In this document: one piece after another, positions 20,055-28,900 of the stretch
Numbering within the stretch: the first letter of the stretch is position 1
Layout: each line of letters opens with the position of its first letter
NCBI GenBank assembly: GCA_018648585.1
Contig: JABGQW010000016.1
Location: 22,483 to 86,482 of the forward strand
Length of the DNA: 64,000 nucleotides
Direction: 5' to 3'
Source: a bacterium
GTDB taxonomy: Bacteria; Patescibacteriota; Gracilibacteria; UBA4473
Notes under the pieces: generated by a model
The model's database searches: none
The model's input: the letters and a program-made list of their open reading frames with translations, nothing else
What the model was told of the DNA's origin: nothing
Program-made: the position numbers and the translations under genes

Positions 20055-20105
20055 GTTTGAGGGAGGGGCAATTCACCCCCAACCCCTCTTGCCCCTCCCT
20101 CAAAC
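20055..20105 (+). repeat. Hairpin with C-rich loop (copy 2)
   Basis: GTTTGAGGGAGGGGCAA / TTGCCCCTCCCTCAAAC perfect 17-bp stem, loop TTCACCCCCAACCCCTC. Confidence 0.95.
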
Positions 20106-20116
20106 CAGAAATAGGT

Positions 20117-20171
20117 GTTTTGGGTGGCGGGCATTCACCCCTTTAATTCCCCTCTGCCCACCACCCAAAAC
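20117..20171 (+). repeat. Hairpin with C-rich loop (copy 3)
   Basis: GTTTTGGGTGGCGGGCA / TGCCCACCACCCAAAAC (one mismatch), loop TTCACCCCTTTAATTCCCCTC. Confidence 0.9.
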
Positions 20172-20172
20172 G

Positions 20173-20229
20173 GAAAAAGAAATTTGAAAATTTTTAAAAC
20201 AAACGACTATCGTCGAAAAGAAAAAGAAT
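20173..20229. repeat. IR2 right arm
   Basis: GAAAAAGAAATTTGAAAATTTTTAAAAC...GAAAAGAAAAAGAAT, near-perfect reverse complement of 14299-14359. Confidence 0.85.
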
Positions 20230-20236
20230 ACATCAG

Positions 20237-20361
20237 CTAACACTGCGTATGCGGTTACGGCTTGCTCCGTACCTCCGCAAGCCTCCACCCATATTTGCCA
20301 GTGGTAAGCACTTCGTGCAATTATACCACTGGCAAACATCGCATACGCAGGAACGTTAGGC
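20237..20361 (+). other. attC-like folded recombination element (copy 2) or structured RNA
   Basis: CTAAC...GTTAGGC boxes; CTGCGTATGCG/CGCATACGCAG; GGCTTGC/GCAAGCC; TTTGCCAGTGGTA/TACCACTGGCAAA. Confidence 0.65.
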
Positions 20362-20457
20362 GACAAATTTTTCAATTATTTTTCGCGAATGATCGTATTT
20401 CTGATCGTGTCGCAAAACTCAAAATACACGCATTTTTTCAAATTGTGTTTTGATTTT

Positions 20458-20501
20458 GAGCCCGGACTTGGCGGAGTCCGTAGCGAGTAAAGTCCGGGCT
20501 C
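20458..20501. repeat. Strong hairpin at the island's right edge
   Basis: GAGCCCGGACTT ... AAGTCCGGGCTC, 12-bp perfect stem. Confidence 0.8.
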
Positions 20502-20567
20502 TGTGTGCCCAGTTTTCGATTTCGGACAAGCCGGAATGACGACACATTTTTTTCAAAAATTCAAAAA

Positions 20568-21443
20568 TCAAATCTCAACTCCCAGCCACAATCGCGCGGC
20601 GACTCCGATTCCGAAACTCAGAGTGGCGACGCCGAGACTGATGATCGCCATTTCCCAGAACCGTTTTTTGAACGATTCGTGTTTTGCCACGGCGATGTAA
20701 AAATTGAATCCCGCGATGATCAAAATCACGATTGTCAGCGTCGCGCCGAGCGCGTGCAAATAATTTTCAAAAACAAAAAACGGCGTCACGAGCAAAATCG
20801 TCGTGATCACGTACGCGATCCCGGTGTACACCGACGAAGTCAGCGCGTTTTTTCCGCCCTCCGCGCGTGTCGACAAATACTCACTTGCCGCCATCGAAAA
20901 ACTCGCGGCGACGCCCGTGATCAAACCGAGCACGGCAATCGTGCGGGAATTTTGCAGCGCGAATGAAAACCCCGCCAGCGCGCCGGTCAATTCCACGAGC
21001 GCGTCGTTGAGCCCGAGAACGATCGATCCGACGTACTCGAGTTTTTTTTCGTTCAAAAGTTCGATCAATTCCTGCTCGTGCCGCTCCTCGTCTTCGATAA
21101 TTTTTTGCGCTTCGGGAAAAATCGCGACAACTTTTTCGTAATTTTTCTGCGCCTCGGCCTCGCCGCGTTCCATAAATCGCACGCCAAAAGTGAGCCCAAA
21201 AACTTTCGCGATGCGGCTCCAGCGACGCACGCGTCGTCGACTTGGTTCGCATTTTTCTCCGCCTGAAAGTTTTTGCCAAATGGCGGCGTGTCCGAGTTCT
21301 TCGTTCGCAATTTTTGTGAGAACGGCGCGGTTGTGTTCCGATTTGGTTTGCGCCGCCAACCGAAAATAAACGTCGGCTTCGGTGCGCTCGTTTCGCTGAA
21401 AATCGAGCAACAACGTTTTCAAATCCGGCGAAAGTATTTTCAT
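20568..21443 (-). CDS. Ferritin-like N-terminal domain fused to VIT1/CCC1-type transporter (start chosen at MKILSPDL)
   Basis: EELGHAAIW, EERHEQELIE iron-binding-like motifs; VLGLNDALVELTGALAGFSFAL, SMAASEYLSTRAE VIT1 motifs. Confidence 0.85.
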   Translation of the reverse strand: MKILSPDLKTLLLDFQRNERTEADVYFRLAAQTKSEHNRAVLTKIANEELGHAAIWQKLSGGEKCEPSRRRVRRWSRIAKVFGLTFGVRFMERGEAEAQKNYEKVVAIFPEAQKIIEDEERHEQELIELLNEKKLEYVGSIVLGLNDALVELTGALAGFSFALQNSRTIAVLGLITGVAASFSMAASEYLSTRAEGGKNALTSSVYTGIAYVITTILLVTPFFVFENYLHALGATLTIVILIIAGFNFYIAVAKHESFKKRFWEMAIISLGVATLSFGIGVAARLWLGVEI

Positions 21444-21519
21444 CATTTCAAATGTGCGGGAAATTTTTTCAAAAATCAAACAATTTTAAAATTCACGTGA
21501 ACTCGTTTTCAGCGCAAAT

Positions 21520-23088
21520 TTATTGAATTTCCGGGAAAAGCTGTCCCATCGAAATTTTATTTTTTCCGATCTGTAGTTTTACCAAACCGCCCAATTCTTT
21601 TTTGAGAATTGATTCTTTTTTTTCGTGGGGCATCGCGACGTGCGGGTATTGTTTCAACTCGTTCGAAACCGTTCTCCGGCGCGTCAAAACGGCAAAAAGT
21701 TCGTCGCCGGCGCGCGGTTTTCTCAGCGCAAATCGGGAGAAATTTTTCGTTTTATTTTTCACAAAAAGCGGTTTTAGTTTCGGATGTTGCATCCAAAAAA
21801 GTGCTTGGCGCGTGTCTCGCTGTGCCGCGGTGGCGGTGCCGCGCCCCCAATAAAATTTTTGCGGGCAGCGTTTTTGTGCGATTTTTTCCAGAGAAAGCCG
21901 CCCCGATCGGTACCCCAAAAAAGTAACTTTTCCGAGCGAATTTACGTACGAAACAACGGCGCCTGGTTTGAATTTATTGAGCGAATAAAAAAATTCTAAA
22001 CTTTCGGTTTCCGTTGAAAACGTGTCGGACAAAACGGCCACGCCACGGGAAATCCCAGAAAAAGTGAGCGGCTGTTTTCCGTTGCCACCGTCTGGGAAAA
22101 CGGAAACAGTTGTTGTTGTTGGGTTCGCGCTGAGCGCGCCGCTTTTTGTATTTTCGCCGTAAAGATTTTTTACGGTTACTGTAAAATCGTACGATTGACT
22201 ACGATCAAGGTTTGGAATGTTTTTTTCAGCTGATCCCTGCTTTGTTGTGGCGGGAAGAATAAAATCGAGCTGTCCGGTGGTGCCATCGGAAGAAACCCAA
22301 TCAATAAAAAGATCGGTGTTTGTGAAATTTTTTTCAAAATCAAAGGAAAGGTCGATGGACGAATTATTCCAAACGAGATTGAGATTTGAAAGCTCTGGCG
22401 GGGGGCGGGAAATCAGAACTTCCGACAGAGAATCCACTCCGTAAGTATTAGTTGCGGTGACGGTAAAATTGTACCGTTTGTTTTGATCGAGATTCGGAAC
22501 ATTTACCGAAAAAGGAATGAGGGCCGACAATATTGGAGTAAAAAAAGGAGAAAAGGCTGGCGTTGCTTGCCCGGACACGGTTCCATCCGAAGAAACCCAG
22601 CTAATTAAGAATTCCGTTTGAGTGAAAACATTTTCAAATACAAAATCAATTTTTGCAGACGAATTATTCCACGAGACAGAAAGATTTGAAATATCGGGTT
22701 CTTTTGCCGGTGGAATGTAAATGGTGTCGATTTCTCCGGTGACACTTCCGTCGGAATTGGTTGCGACAATTTGAATGTCATAAGGTTGTCCCGGGGGCAT
22801 GTCGAGCGGAGTTAATGAGATGGCAACTTCTTTGTCTCCGGTGCCCGAAAGGGGAGATTGGATGGCGGAGAGTTGGCTTGGGAGCGGCGTGCTTCCGCTC
22901 GGTCCCCAGTGAAAAACCACGGTCGTGGGGAGTCCGCCAGGATTTACAGTTGTCACCAGATGAAAAACATTGAAAAACCCATTAATTGTAATATTTGACT
23001 GAATTATTGGTGCTGCGGCGAAACAAGAATTCGCAACGAAAATCAAGCCAGAAACGATGCATAAAAAAAAGAAACGAAGGGTTTTCAT
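21520..23088 (-). CDS. Secreted protein with fibronectin-III-like repeats
   Basis: Signal peptide MKTLRFFFLCIVSGLIFVANSCFA; repeated SNLSVSWNNSS...ISWVSSDGT and LSNLNLVWNNSS...IDWVSSDGT. Confidence 0.6.
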   Translation of the reverse strand: MKTLRFFFLCIVSGLIFVANSCFAAAPIIQSNITINGFFNVFHLVTTVNPGGLPTTVVFHWGPSGSTPLPSQLSAIQSPLSGTGDKEVAISLTPLDMPPGQPYDIQIVATNSDGSVTGEIDTIYIPPAKEPDISNLSVSWNNSSAKIDFVFENVFTQTEFLISWVSSDGTVSGQATPAFSPFFTPILSALIPFSVNVPNLDQNKRYNFTVTATNTYGVDSLSEVLISRPPPELSNLNLVWNNSSIDLSFDFEKNFTNTDLFIDWVSSDGTTGQLDFILPATTKQGSAEKNIPNLDRSQSYDFTVTVKNLYGENTKSGALSANPTTTTVSVFPDGGNGKQPLTFSGISRGVAVLSDTFSTETESLEFFYSLNKFKPGAVVSYVNSLGKVTFLGYRSGRLSLEKIAQKRCPQKFYWGRGTATAAQRDTRQALFWMQHPKLKPLFVKNKTKNFSRFALRKPRAGDELFAVLTRRRTVSNELKQYPHVAMPHEKKESILKKELGGLVKLQIGKNKISMGQLFPEIQ

Positions 23089-23225
23089 TTTTATTTGGGG
23101 GAAATTTTTTTTGGCGAAATGCACGATACACATAAATTTTTTAAAAAACTCTGTCAAGAAGAATCGGGTCTTTTTTTGTGGAATGTCAAATTGTCTTTTT
23201 TTTCAAAATCGGTACAGTTTGAGCG

Positions 23226-23732
23226 ATGAAGGTCACGATGTTGATGGCGCAGACGCTGGATGGTCGGATCGCGAAAAGTTCGAACCATTTTCCCGACTGG
23301 ACAGAAAAAGCCGACAAAAAATTTTTCAAATCGCGAACAAAAGAATCGGGCGTGATGATTTTTGGGCGGACGACCTTTGACACGTTGCCGGGCGTTTTGC
23401 CGGGGAGATTTTCAATCGTGATTTCGCGCAGCGCGGGGGCGTGGGACGAGCGAGCAGAAAATTTAATTTTCACGTCGCTGGCGCCGGCGGAGATTTTGAA
23501 AAAATTAAAATCGCTCGGATTTTCAAACCCGATTTTGTGCGGTGGAACCACGATTAACACGCTTTTTGCGCGGGAAAATTTGATCGATGAAATTATCGTC
23601 ACGGTTTCCCCAAAAATTTTCGGCGACGGGCTCGGGCTTTTTTCTCCGGAAATTTCGCTCGATTTGGCGCTGGAAAAATTTGAAAAACTCGGCGAAAACT
23701 CGCTCGCACTTTTTTACACCGTGAAAAAATGA
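23226..23732 (+). CDS. Dihydrofolate reductase / RibD C-terminal family protein
   Basis: MLMAQTLDGRIAKSSNHFPDW, GVMIFGRTTFDTLP, PILCGGTTINTLF. Confidence 0.85.
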   Translation: MKVTMLMAQTLDGRIAKSSNHFPDWTEKADKKFFKSRTKESGVMIFGRTTFDTLPGVLPGRFSIVISRSAGAWDERAENLIFTSLAPAEILKKLKSLGFSNPILCGGTTINTLFARENLIDEIIVTVSPKIFGDGLGLFSPEISLDLALEKFEKLGENSLALFYTVKK

Positions 23733-24379
23733 TTCTCACGCGACACGAAATTTCGGCGCTGATTTCTGCGAAAAAACTTGAATTTTCGCCGCCGCTGGAC
23801 AAGTGGCAGGATCAGCCGCACGCGGTGGATTTGCGGCTCGGGACGGCATTTTATCTTCCAAAAATCTGGAAACTTTCCGATCGCGGTCGAGAGGTTTTGA
23901 ACGTCGACGTGACGCGCGACGCGGGTGATAATTTTGAAAAAATTGAACTTGTGCCAGGACAGTTTTTCGAACTCGCGCCGGGGGAATCGATCATCGCTTC
24001 GACGCTCGAAAAAATTTCGCTCCGCGCGGACGATTTGATGGGCGTTTTGTACCCGCGCAGCTCGATCAATCGCCGAGGACTTTCGGTGGATTTGACCGGA
24101 ATTGTCGACGCTCATTATTCGGGGTTTTTGATGATTCCGATTCACAACCGAACTTCAAGCCAAATTATTCGCATTTTTCCGGGCGAGCGAATCTGTCAGA
24201 TCGTGTTTCAAAAACTTGCGAGCGACTTGCAAAAAATCGACGCACTCCGACACGGAGCGAGTCCTGCAAAATATGAGGGTGCGGCCGCGGACGAACTTTG
24301 TTCCAAAAAAGATGCCGAAACGGAAATTGGATTTCTCAAATCTGGCGACCTGGACGGACTTAAAAAACATTTGTACTGA
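23729..24379 (+). CDS. dcd: dCTP deaminase family protein
   Basis: HAVDLRLG, LMGVLYPRSSINRRGLSVDLTGIVDAHYSG, ERICQIVFQ; ATGA overlap upstream. Confidence 0.85.
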   Translation: MILTRHEISALISAKKLEFSPPLDKWQDQPHAVDLRLGTAFYLPKIWKLSDRGREVLNVDVTRDAGDNFEKIELVPGQFFELAPGESIIASTLEKISLRADDLMGVLYPRSSINRRGLSVDLTGIVDAHYSGFLMIPIHNRTSSQIIRIFPGERICQIVFQKLASDLQKIDALRHGASPAKYEGAAADELCSKKDAETEIGFLKSGDLDGLKKHLY

Positions 24380-24834
24380 TGAGTGCGAACGACTTGCAAA
24401 AACTTCCGTATCTCCCGCTGGGGAGCGAAATAAAATTTCTCGACGACAAAAATAAATTTTTAATTGCGGCGAAAAAAGTGGCGCTCGAATTTTCCAAAGA
24501 TCCAGAACATCCGACGGGTGCAGTTGTCGTGCGCGACGGAAAAATAATTGGGCGTGGCGCGAACGGTTCCGATTTTCACGAAAAAAACGGGTGTCGGAGA
24601 AAAAAACTCGGAATTCCGACGGGGAAAAATTACGAGCTGTGTCCGGGCTGCGACCCGAAAAATCACGCGGAACAAACGGCGATTGCAGACGTTTCGGCGC
24701 GCGGAAAAAATTCTGCTGGCGCGGATTTATATTTGTGGGGACATTTTTGGTGCTGCGAAAGTTGTTGGGAAAAAATGATCGAGAACGGAATTCGCGATGT
24801 TTTTCTCGTCGAGGGCGCGTGGAAAAAATTTTAA
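24379..24834 (+). CDS. dCMP/cytidine deaminase family protein
   Basis: HPTGAVVVRDGKIIGRGANG, NHAEQTAIAD, CCESCW zinc ligands. Confidence 0.8.
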   Translation: MSANDLQKLPYLPLGSEIKFLDDKNKFLIAAKKVALEFSKDPEHPTGAVVVRDGKIIGRGANGSDFHEKNGCRRKKLGIPTGKNYELCPGCDPKNHAEQTAIADVSARGKNSAGADLYLWGHFWCCESCWEKMIENGIRDVFLVEGAWKKF

Positions 24835-25082
24835 AAAACGGGCGCGGCGGGTTCAATTTCGTTCGGAGTTTTTTGCGGAAATTCTGTTTTGATCGCGGAC
24901 GGATCGTCAATTTTTTTTCCGCTGCAGTTTTCAAGTTGCGAGAGCACCAGCATTCCAAACAGCACGATGAAAAAAGAAATGCCGCCAAGTTTTAAAATTA
25001 TTCGATTCTGTTTTTGTTCCGGCGTTTCGTCGCGAAATTTTTCCGCGTGGCGAGCTTGATTTTTTGCAGAAAACAACATCAA
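24831..25082 (-). CDS. Small single-TM hypothetical protein
   Basis: 83 aa, one hydrophobic helix (LGGISFFIVLFGMLVLSQL). Confidence 0.5.
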   Translation of the reverse strand: MMLFSAKNQARHAEKFRDETPEQKQNRIILKLGGISFFIVLFGMLVLSQLENCSGKKIDDPSAIKTEFPQKTPNEIEPAAPVF

Positions 25083-25154
25083 TTTTAAATTTCACACACG
25101 GCGCGCAATTTGTCAAAGTTTTTTTTGAAAATACAAACCGGTACAATTCCCGCG

Positions 25155-25952
25155 ATGTGGAATTCAATTTTGGCTGACGAATATTTTTGGCTCTCTTTTT
25201 TCCCGATCGCTTTTTTGGGTGGCGGATTTTGGCTGCTGTTTTTTGACCGTGCCGATCGCGTCCGCGAACCGCTGCGATTTTTGTCTCTCGCGCTGGTGGC
25301 GGGGATTTTGTCCGCGGTGGCGTACGGATTTTTTGCAGAAATTATTGGGCTCGAAAACTTTTTTGGTCGCGTGGCCGTCGAAGAAGTTTTTAAAGTTTTT
25401 TTCGCACTGCTGGCGATGGAGCTCGTGCGGTCGCGGTTCCGATTTATCTCGCAGGGAATTATGTACGGATTTGCAGTTGGGCTGGGATTTGCTGTCGCGG
25501 AAAATATTGTTTTTCTTGCGAAAGTTCACGAGCTGGCGGCGTTTTCGCCGGAATTTTGGCTGACATTTCAGGGGCGATTTTGGAGTTCGTCGTTGTTGCA
25601 CGCGATTACAACTGGTTTTTTTGGTCTTTTGTACGCGGGCGCGTACTTGTCTCCGACGCTGTTTCGCACAAAAAAAGAATCTCCGCTGCGGGCGTTTTTT
25701 TTTCCGCCGAATTTTCGCCAACTCTGGTTTGCGTTTTCCCTGCGCGTGACGCGGAAAAATTTAGTTTTTCAGTTGCGAAAAAATCTGCACGATCATTCCG
25801 CGCGCGCCGTTATTTTGGAAGGATTGTGGTTCGCGATTTTATTGCATGCCGCGTTCAATTTTGCACTTGAAAAAAGTTTTCCCGCGCTCGCGTTTCTCAT
25901 CGCATTTCTTGGGATGCTCGGGCTCTGGCGTATTTCGAAAAAAATTTCGTGA
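25155..25952 (+). CDS. PrsW-family intramembrane protease
   Basis: VEEVFK (EExxK), GLGFAVAEN, HAITTGFFG motifs; multi-TM. Confidence 0.8.
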   Translation: MWNSILADEYFWLSFFPIAFLGGGFWLLFFDRADRVREPLRFLSLALVAGILSAVAYGFFAEIIGLENFFGRVAVEEVFKVFFALLAMELVRSRFRFISQGIMYGFAVGLGFAVAENIVFLAKVHELAAFSPEFWLTFQGRFWSSSLLHAITTGFFGLLYAGAYLSPTLFRTKKESPLRAFFFPPNFRQLWFAFSLRVTRKNLVFQLRKNLHDHSARAVILEGLWFAILLHAAFNFALEKSFPALAFLIAFLGMLGLWRISKKIS

Positions 25953-25970
25953 CAATATTTTCCGAGAATT

Positions 25971-26561
25971 TTATCGCGAGAGTTGTTGTTCGACAAAATC
26001 CCAGTTCACGAGATTTTCGACAAAATTTTTCAGATAATCTGGGCGGCGACTTTGAAAATCCAAATAATACGAATGTTCCCAAACGTCGCAGCCGATCAGT
26101 GGTTTTTTGCCGAGCACGATCGGATTTTTTGCATTTTCGGTTTTCAAAATTTCTAACGTCCCGTTTTTTTCCGTGAGCCACACCCAGCCCGATCCAAACT
26201 GCGCGCTGCCGATTTTGACAAATTCTGCGACAAAGTTTTCCCACGAATCGAAATTTTTTTCGATCAAATTCTGCATTTTCCCGGACGGAGTCTGCGATCC
26301 GGGCGCCATCAAATTCCAAAAAAATTCGTGATTCCACGCCTGTGCGGCGTTGTTAAAAACAGCGTCGTTTTTTCCGTACGCCGCAAGAAAAACTTTTTCG
26401 AGCGACGACAGATTTTCAAATTCAGAATTTTCAATCAGCGCGTTTGTTTTCGCCACGTACGCGGCGTGATGTTTGTCGTGGTGCAGCGCGAGCGTCTGCG
26501 CGGACATGTGCGGTTCGAGCGCATTTTTTGCGAACGGGAGCGGGGGAAGTACAAATTTCAT
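25971..26561 (-). CDS. Superoxide dismutase (Fe/Mn)
   Basis: KFVLPPLPFAKNALEPHMSAQTLALHHDKHHAAYV, GSGWVWL, DVWEHSYYLDFQ. Confidence 0.95.
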   Translation of the reverse strand: MKFVLPPLPFAKNALEPHMSAQTLALHHDKHHAAYVAKTNALIENSEFENLSSLEKVFLAAYGKNDAVFNNAAQAWNHEFFWNLMAPGSQTPSGKMQNLIEKNFDSWENFVAEFVKIGSAQFGSGWVWLTEKNGTLEILKTENAKNPIVLGKKPLIGCDVWEHSYYLDFQSRRPDYLKNFVENLVNWDFVEQQLSR

Positions 26562-26650
26562 TTTTTCAAAATAAGAAATCGCGCCTATTTTTTCACACAA
26601 AAAAGATTGCGGCAACTCTTTTTTCGTGGAAAATCATTTTCCAGCTAAAA

Positions 26651-26699
26651 AACCAGAAAAAAGACGCACTGACACTGCGTCTCTTTTTTTCCCTGGTTC
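26651..26699 (-). terminator. Terminator downstream of recA
   Basis: aagacgcactgacactgcgtctctttttttc with flanking A/T runs. Confidence 0.7.
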
Positions 26700-26707
26700 T
26701 AAAATTT

Positions 26708-27709
26708 CTATTTTTTTGCAACTGTTGCTCGAACCTCCGTGTCTATTTTTTTCACCATTTTTTCATCCGTTTTCAAAAAATCCACGGCTTTTTGTTTTCC
26801 CTGCCCAAGTTTTATTTCTCCGTACGAATAAAATGCGCCGGATTTTTGGATGATTTCCATTTTCACCGCGGTGTCGAGCAGATCGCTGATTTTGGAAATT
26901 CCCTCGTTGAAGAAAATATCGACTTTTGCCGTTCGAAACGGTGGCGCCACCTTATTTTTCACGATTTTCACGCGCATTTCGTTTCCGTGCGCCTCTTTTT
27001 CGTCGCCGGTTCCGGTTTCGAGTTTGCTGCCTTTTCGCACCTCGACGCGCAGCGATGCGTAAAATTTCAGTGCGTTTCCGCCGGTCGTTGTTTCTGGATT
27101 TCCAAACATCACACCGATTTTCATTCGAATTTGGTTGATGAAAACAATCGTCGTGCCCATTTTACTCGAAATTGCGGTCAATTTTCGCAGCGCCTGGCTC
27201 ATCAATCGCGCCTGCAAACCCATTTGTGCGTCGCCCATCGCGCCTTCGATTTCTGCGCGCGGAGTGAGCGCCGCCACCGAATCCACGATGATTAAATCCA
27301 CGCCGCCCGAACGGACGAGTGCTTCGACGATTTCCAGTGCCTGTTCGCCGGAATCGGGTTGCGACAATAAAAGTTCGTCAACGTTCACGCCCACTTTTTC
27401 CGCGTATTCTGGATCGAGCGCGTGTTCTGCGTCGACAAATGCGACCGTGCCGCCTTTTTTCTGAAACTCTGCAACCGCGTGCAGCGACAGCGTTGTTTTT
27501 CCAGAACTTTCTGGACCATAAATTTCGATCACACGCCCTTTTGGCCAGCCGCCACCGAGAGCAAGATCGATTGAGATCGCGCCCGACGAAATCATTTCAA
27601 TTTTTGGTCGATCGTGATCGCCCATTTTCATCACGGCGCCTTTTCCGAAATTTTTTTCGATTTGCGCGAGAGCAGCTTGGAGTGCGGCTTTTCTTGGATC
27701 TTCTGCCAT
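26708..27709 (-). CDS. recA: Recombinase RecA
   Basis: [50 protein letters not shown]. Confidence 0.98.
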   Translation of the reverse strand: MAEDPRKAALQAALAQIEKNFGKGAVMKMGDHDRPKIEMISSGAISIDLALGGGWPKGRVIEIYGPESSGKTTLSLHAVAEFQKKGGTVAFVDAEHALDPEYAEKVGVNVDELLLSQPDSGEQALEIVEALVRSGGVDLIIVDSVAALTPRAEIEGAMGDAQMGLQARLMSQALRKLTAISSKMGTTIVFINQIRMKIGVMFGNPETTTGGNALKFYASLRVEVRKGSKLETGTGDEKEAHGNEMRVKIVKNKVAPPFRTAKVDIFFNEGISKISDLLDTAVKMEIIQKSGAFYSYGEIKLGQGKQKAVDFLKTDEKMVKKIDTEVRATVAKK

Positions 27710-27733
27710 TTTAAAAAATTGTTTAAAAAATAA

Positions 27734-28354
27734 TTACACGGTTGGAATTGAGGTCACGACGACGCCCTGAATTTGGAGCTGATCGGTGACGATGATTGGT
27801 TGGTGCCGCGGATTGCTCGATCGTGGAGTGAGCACGACGACGTTTTCACGTCGATGAAATTCTTTGATTGTGGCCTCGTCGTCCACCAACGCGACAACCC
27901 GATCACCATTTTCTGCATTTTTTTGAACGCGCACGAGGACGAGATCTCCGGGCTGAATGTTGGCCTCGTTCATTGAGTCGCCAACCGCGCGGAGCAAAAA
28001 ATGTTGTTGATCGCGTGGGGCCAGTCGTGTACTGACGCGCACAAAACTTTCGATATTTTCTTCGGCGAAACTGGGAACGCCGCATCGGACATTTCCGACG
28101 ACAGGAATGTCGACGGTGTCTGCGGAGTCGAGCGAGTCATCGGAATTTTTGACGAGCTTCAGTTTTCCGCCGTCACCCCGGGTGAGAAAGTTTTTTGTTT
28201 CAAGTTTTTTCAAAATTACTGCCGTCGATCGTGGCGATCGGTACCCCATCGCGGTCATCAGTTCTCGCACGGAGGGGAATTTTCCCATCAATCGAATTGC
28301 GCTGCGGATTTCTCGCAGTGCGTCGGCTTCTCGGGCGGTGAGATTTTCAGTCAT
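27734..28354 (-). CDS. lexA: LexA repressor
   Basis: wHTH N-terminus; GNVRCGVPSFAEENIE cleavage region; GDSMNEANI (Ser) and DDEATIKEF (Lys) dyad. Confidence 0.93.
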   Translation of the reverse strand: MTENLTAREADALREIRSAIRLMGKFPSVRELMTAMGYRSPRSTAVILKKLETKNFLTRGDGGKLKLVKNSDDSLDSADTVDIPVVGNVRCGVPSFAEENIESFVRVSTRLAPRDQQHFLLRAVGDSMNEANIQPGDLVLVRVQKNAENGDRVVALVDDEATIKEFHRRENVVVLTPRSSNPRHQPIIVTDQLQIQGVVVTSIPTV

Positions 28355-28373
28355 TTTTGTTTTGCACACAGAA

Positions 28374-28390
28374 GTATACATCCAGCATAC
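28374..28390. promoter_or_regulatory. Candidate LexA operator upstream of lexA
   Basis: Imperfect palindrome GTATACATCCAGCATAC about 20 bp upstream of the lexA start. Confidence 0.45.
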
Positions 28391-28471
28391 ACCGCGTCAA
28401 AACTTTTTTTCAAAAAACAAAAAAAGCGCGTCGTCGTGCGCGTTTTTCGGTTGAAAATTATTCTCGTTCGC

Positions 28472-28900
28472 TCAGGATTTTGGTGCGCGCGCGGGAGTTT
28501 TCTCTTTTTTTTCTCGTTTTCCTTCGAGATGATAAAATTTTACGAGTGCGTCTTCTCGTCCGGTTGAAACTTTTTTGCTTTTGCATTGTCCGCAGACCGT
28601 TCTTGGGTTTCCGCGGAGTGTTTGCCCAATTCCGGCGGGAACGATGTCCCTGCAATCGTGGCAAAAAAGCGCCATTTTGCAGGTTGGCCAGTTTTCTTCT
28701 TTTTCTGTTTTGTACATTTCGGCAACATTTTCATCCAAAATATGTGTTACCGCGGTGATTGCATCGTCGAGATTTTTCAGGTCAATTTCTCCAGCGGCGC
28801 GCCCCGCTTGCTGCGATTCGCTCAAAAAACTTCGGGCAGCCGAATCGTTCGGTTTCGCGCTTGCGTTTGGATCGGTGACGATGGCGGGTTCTTGAGTCAT
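28472..28900 (-). CDS. Hypothetical protein with zinc-ribbon-like CxxC pairs
   Basis: ALFCHDCRDIVP...VCGQCKSKK. Confidence 0.5.
   Translation of the reverse strand: MTQEPAIVTDPNASAKPNDSAARSFLSESQQAGRAAGEIDLKNLDDAITAVTHILDENVAEMYKTEKEENWPTCKMALFCHDCRDIVPAGIGQTLRGNPRTVCGQCKSKKVSTGREDALVKFYHLEGKREKKEKTPARAPKS

Noticed and set aside
20100-20375. 91-aa reverse ORF at the island end
   Set aside because: Overlaps hairpins and the attC-like fold; no protein signature
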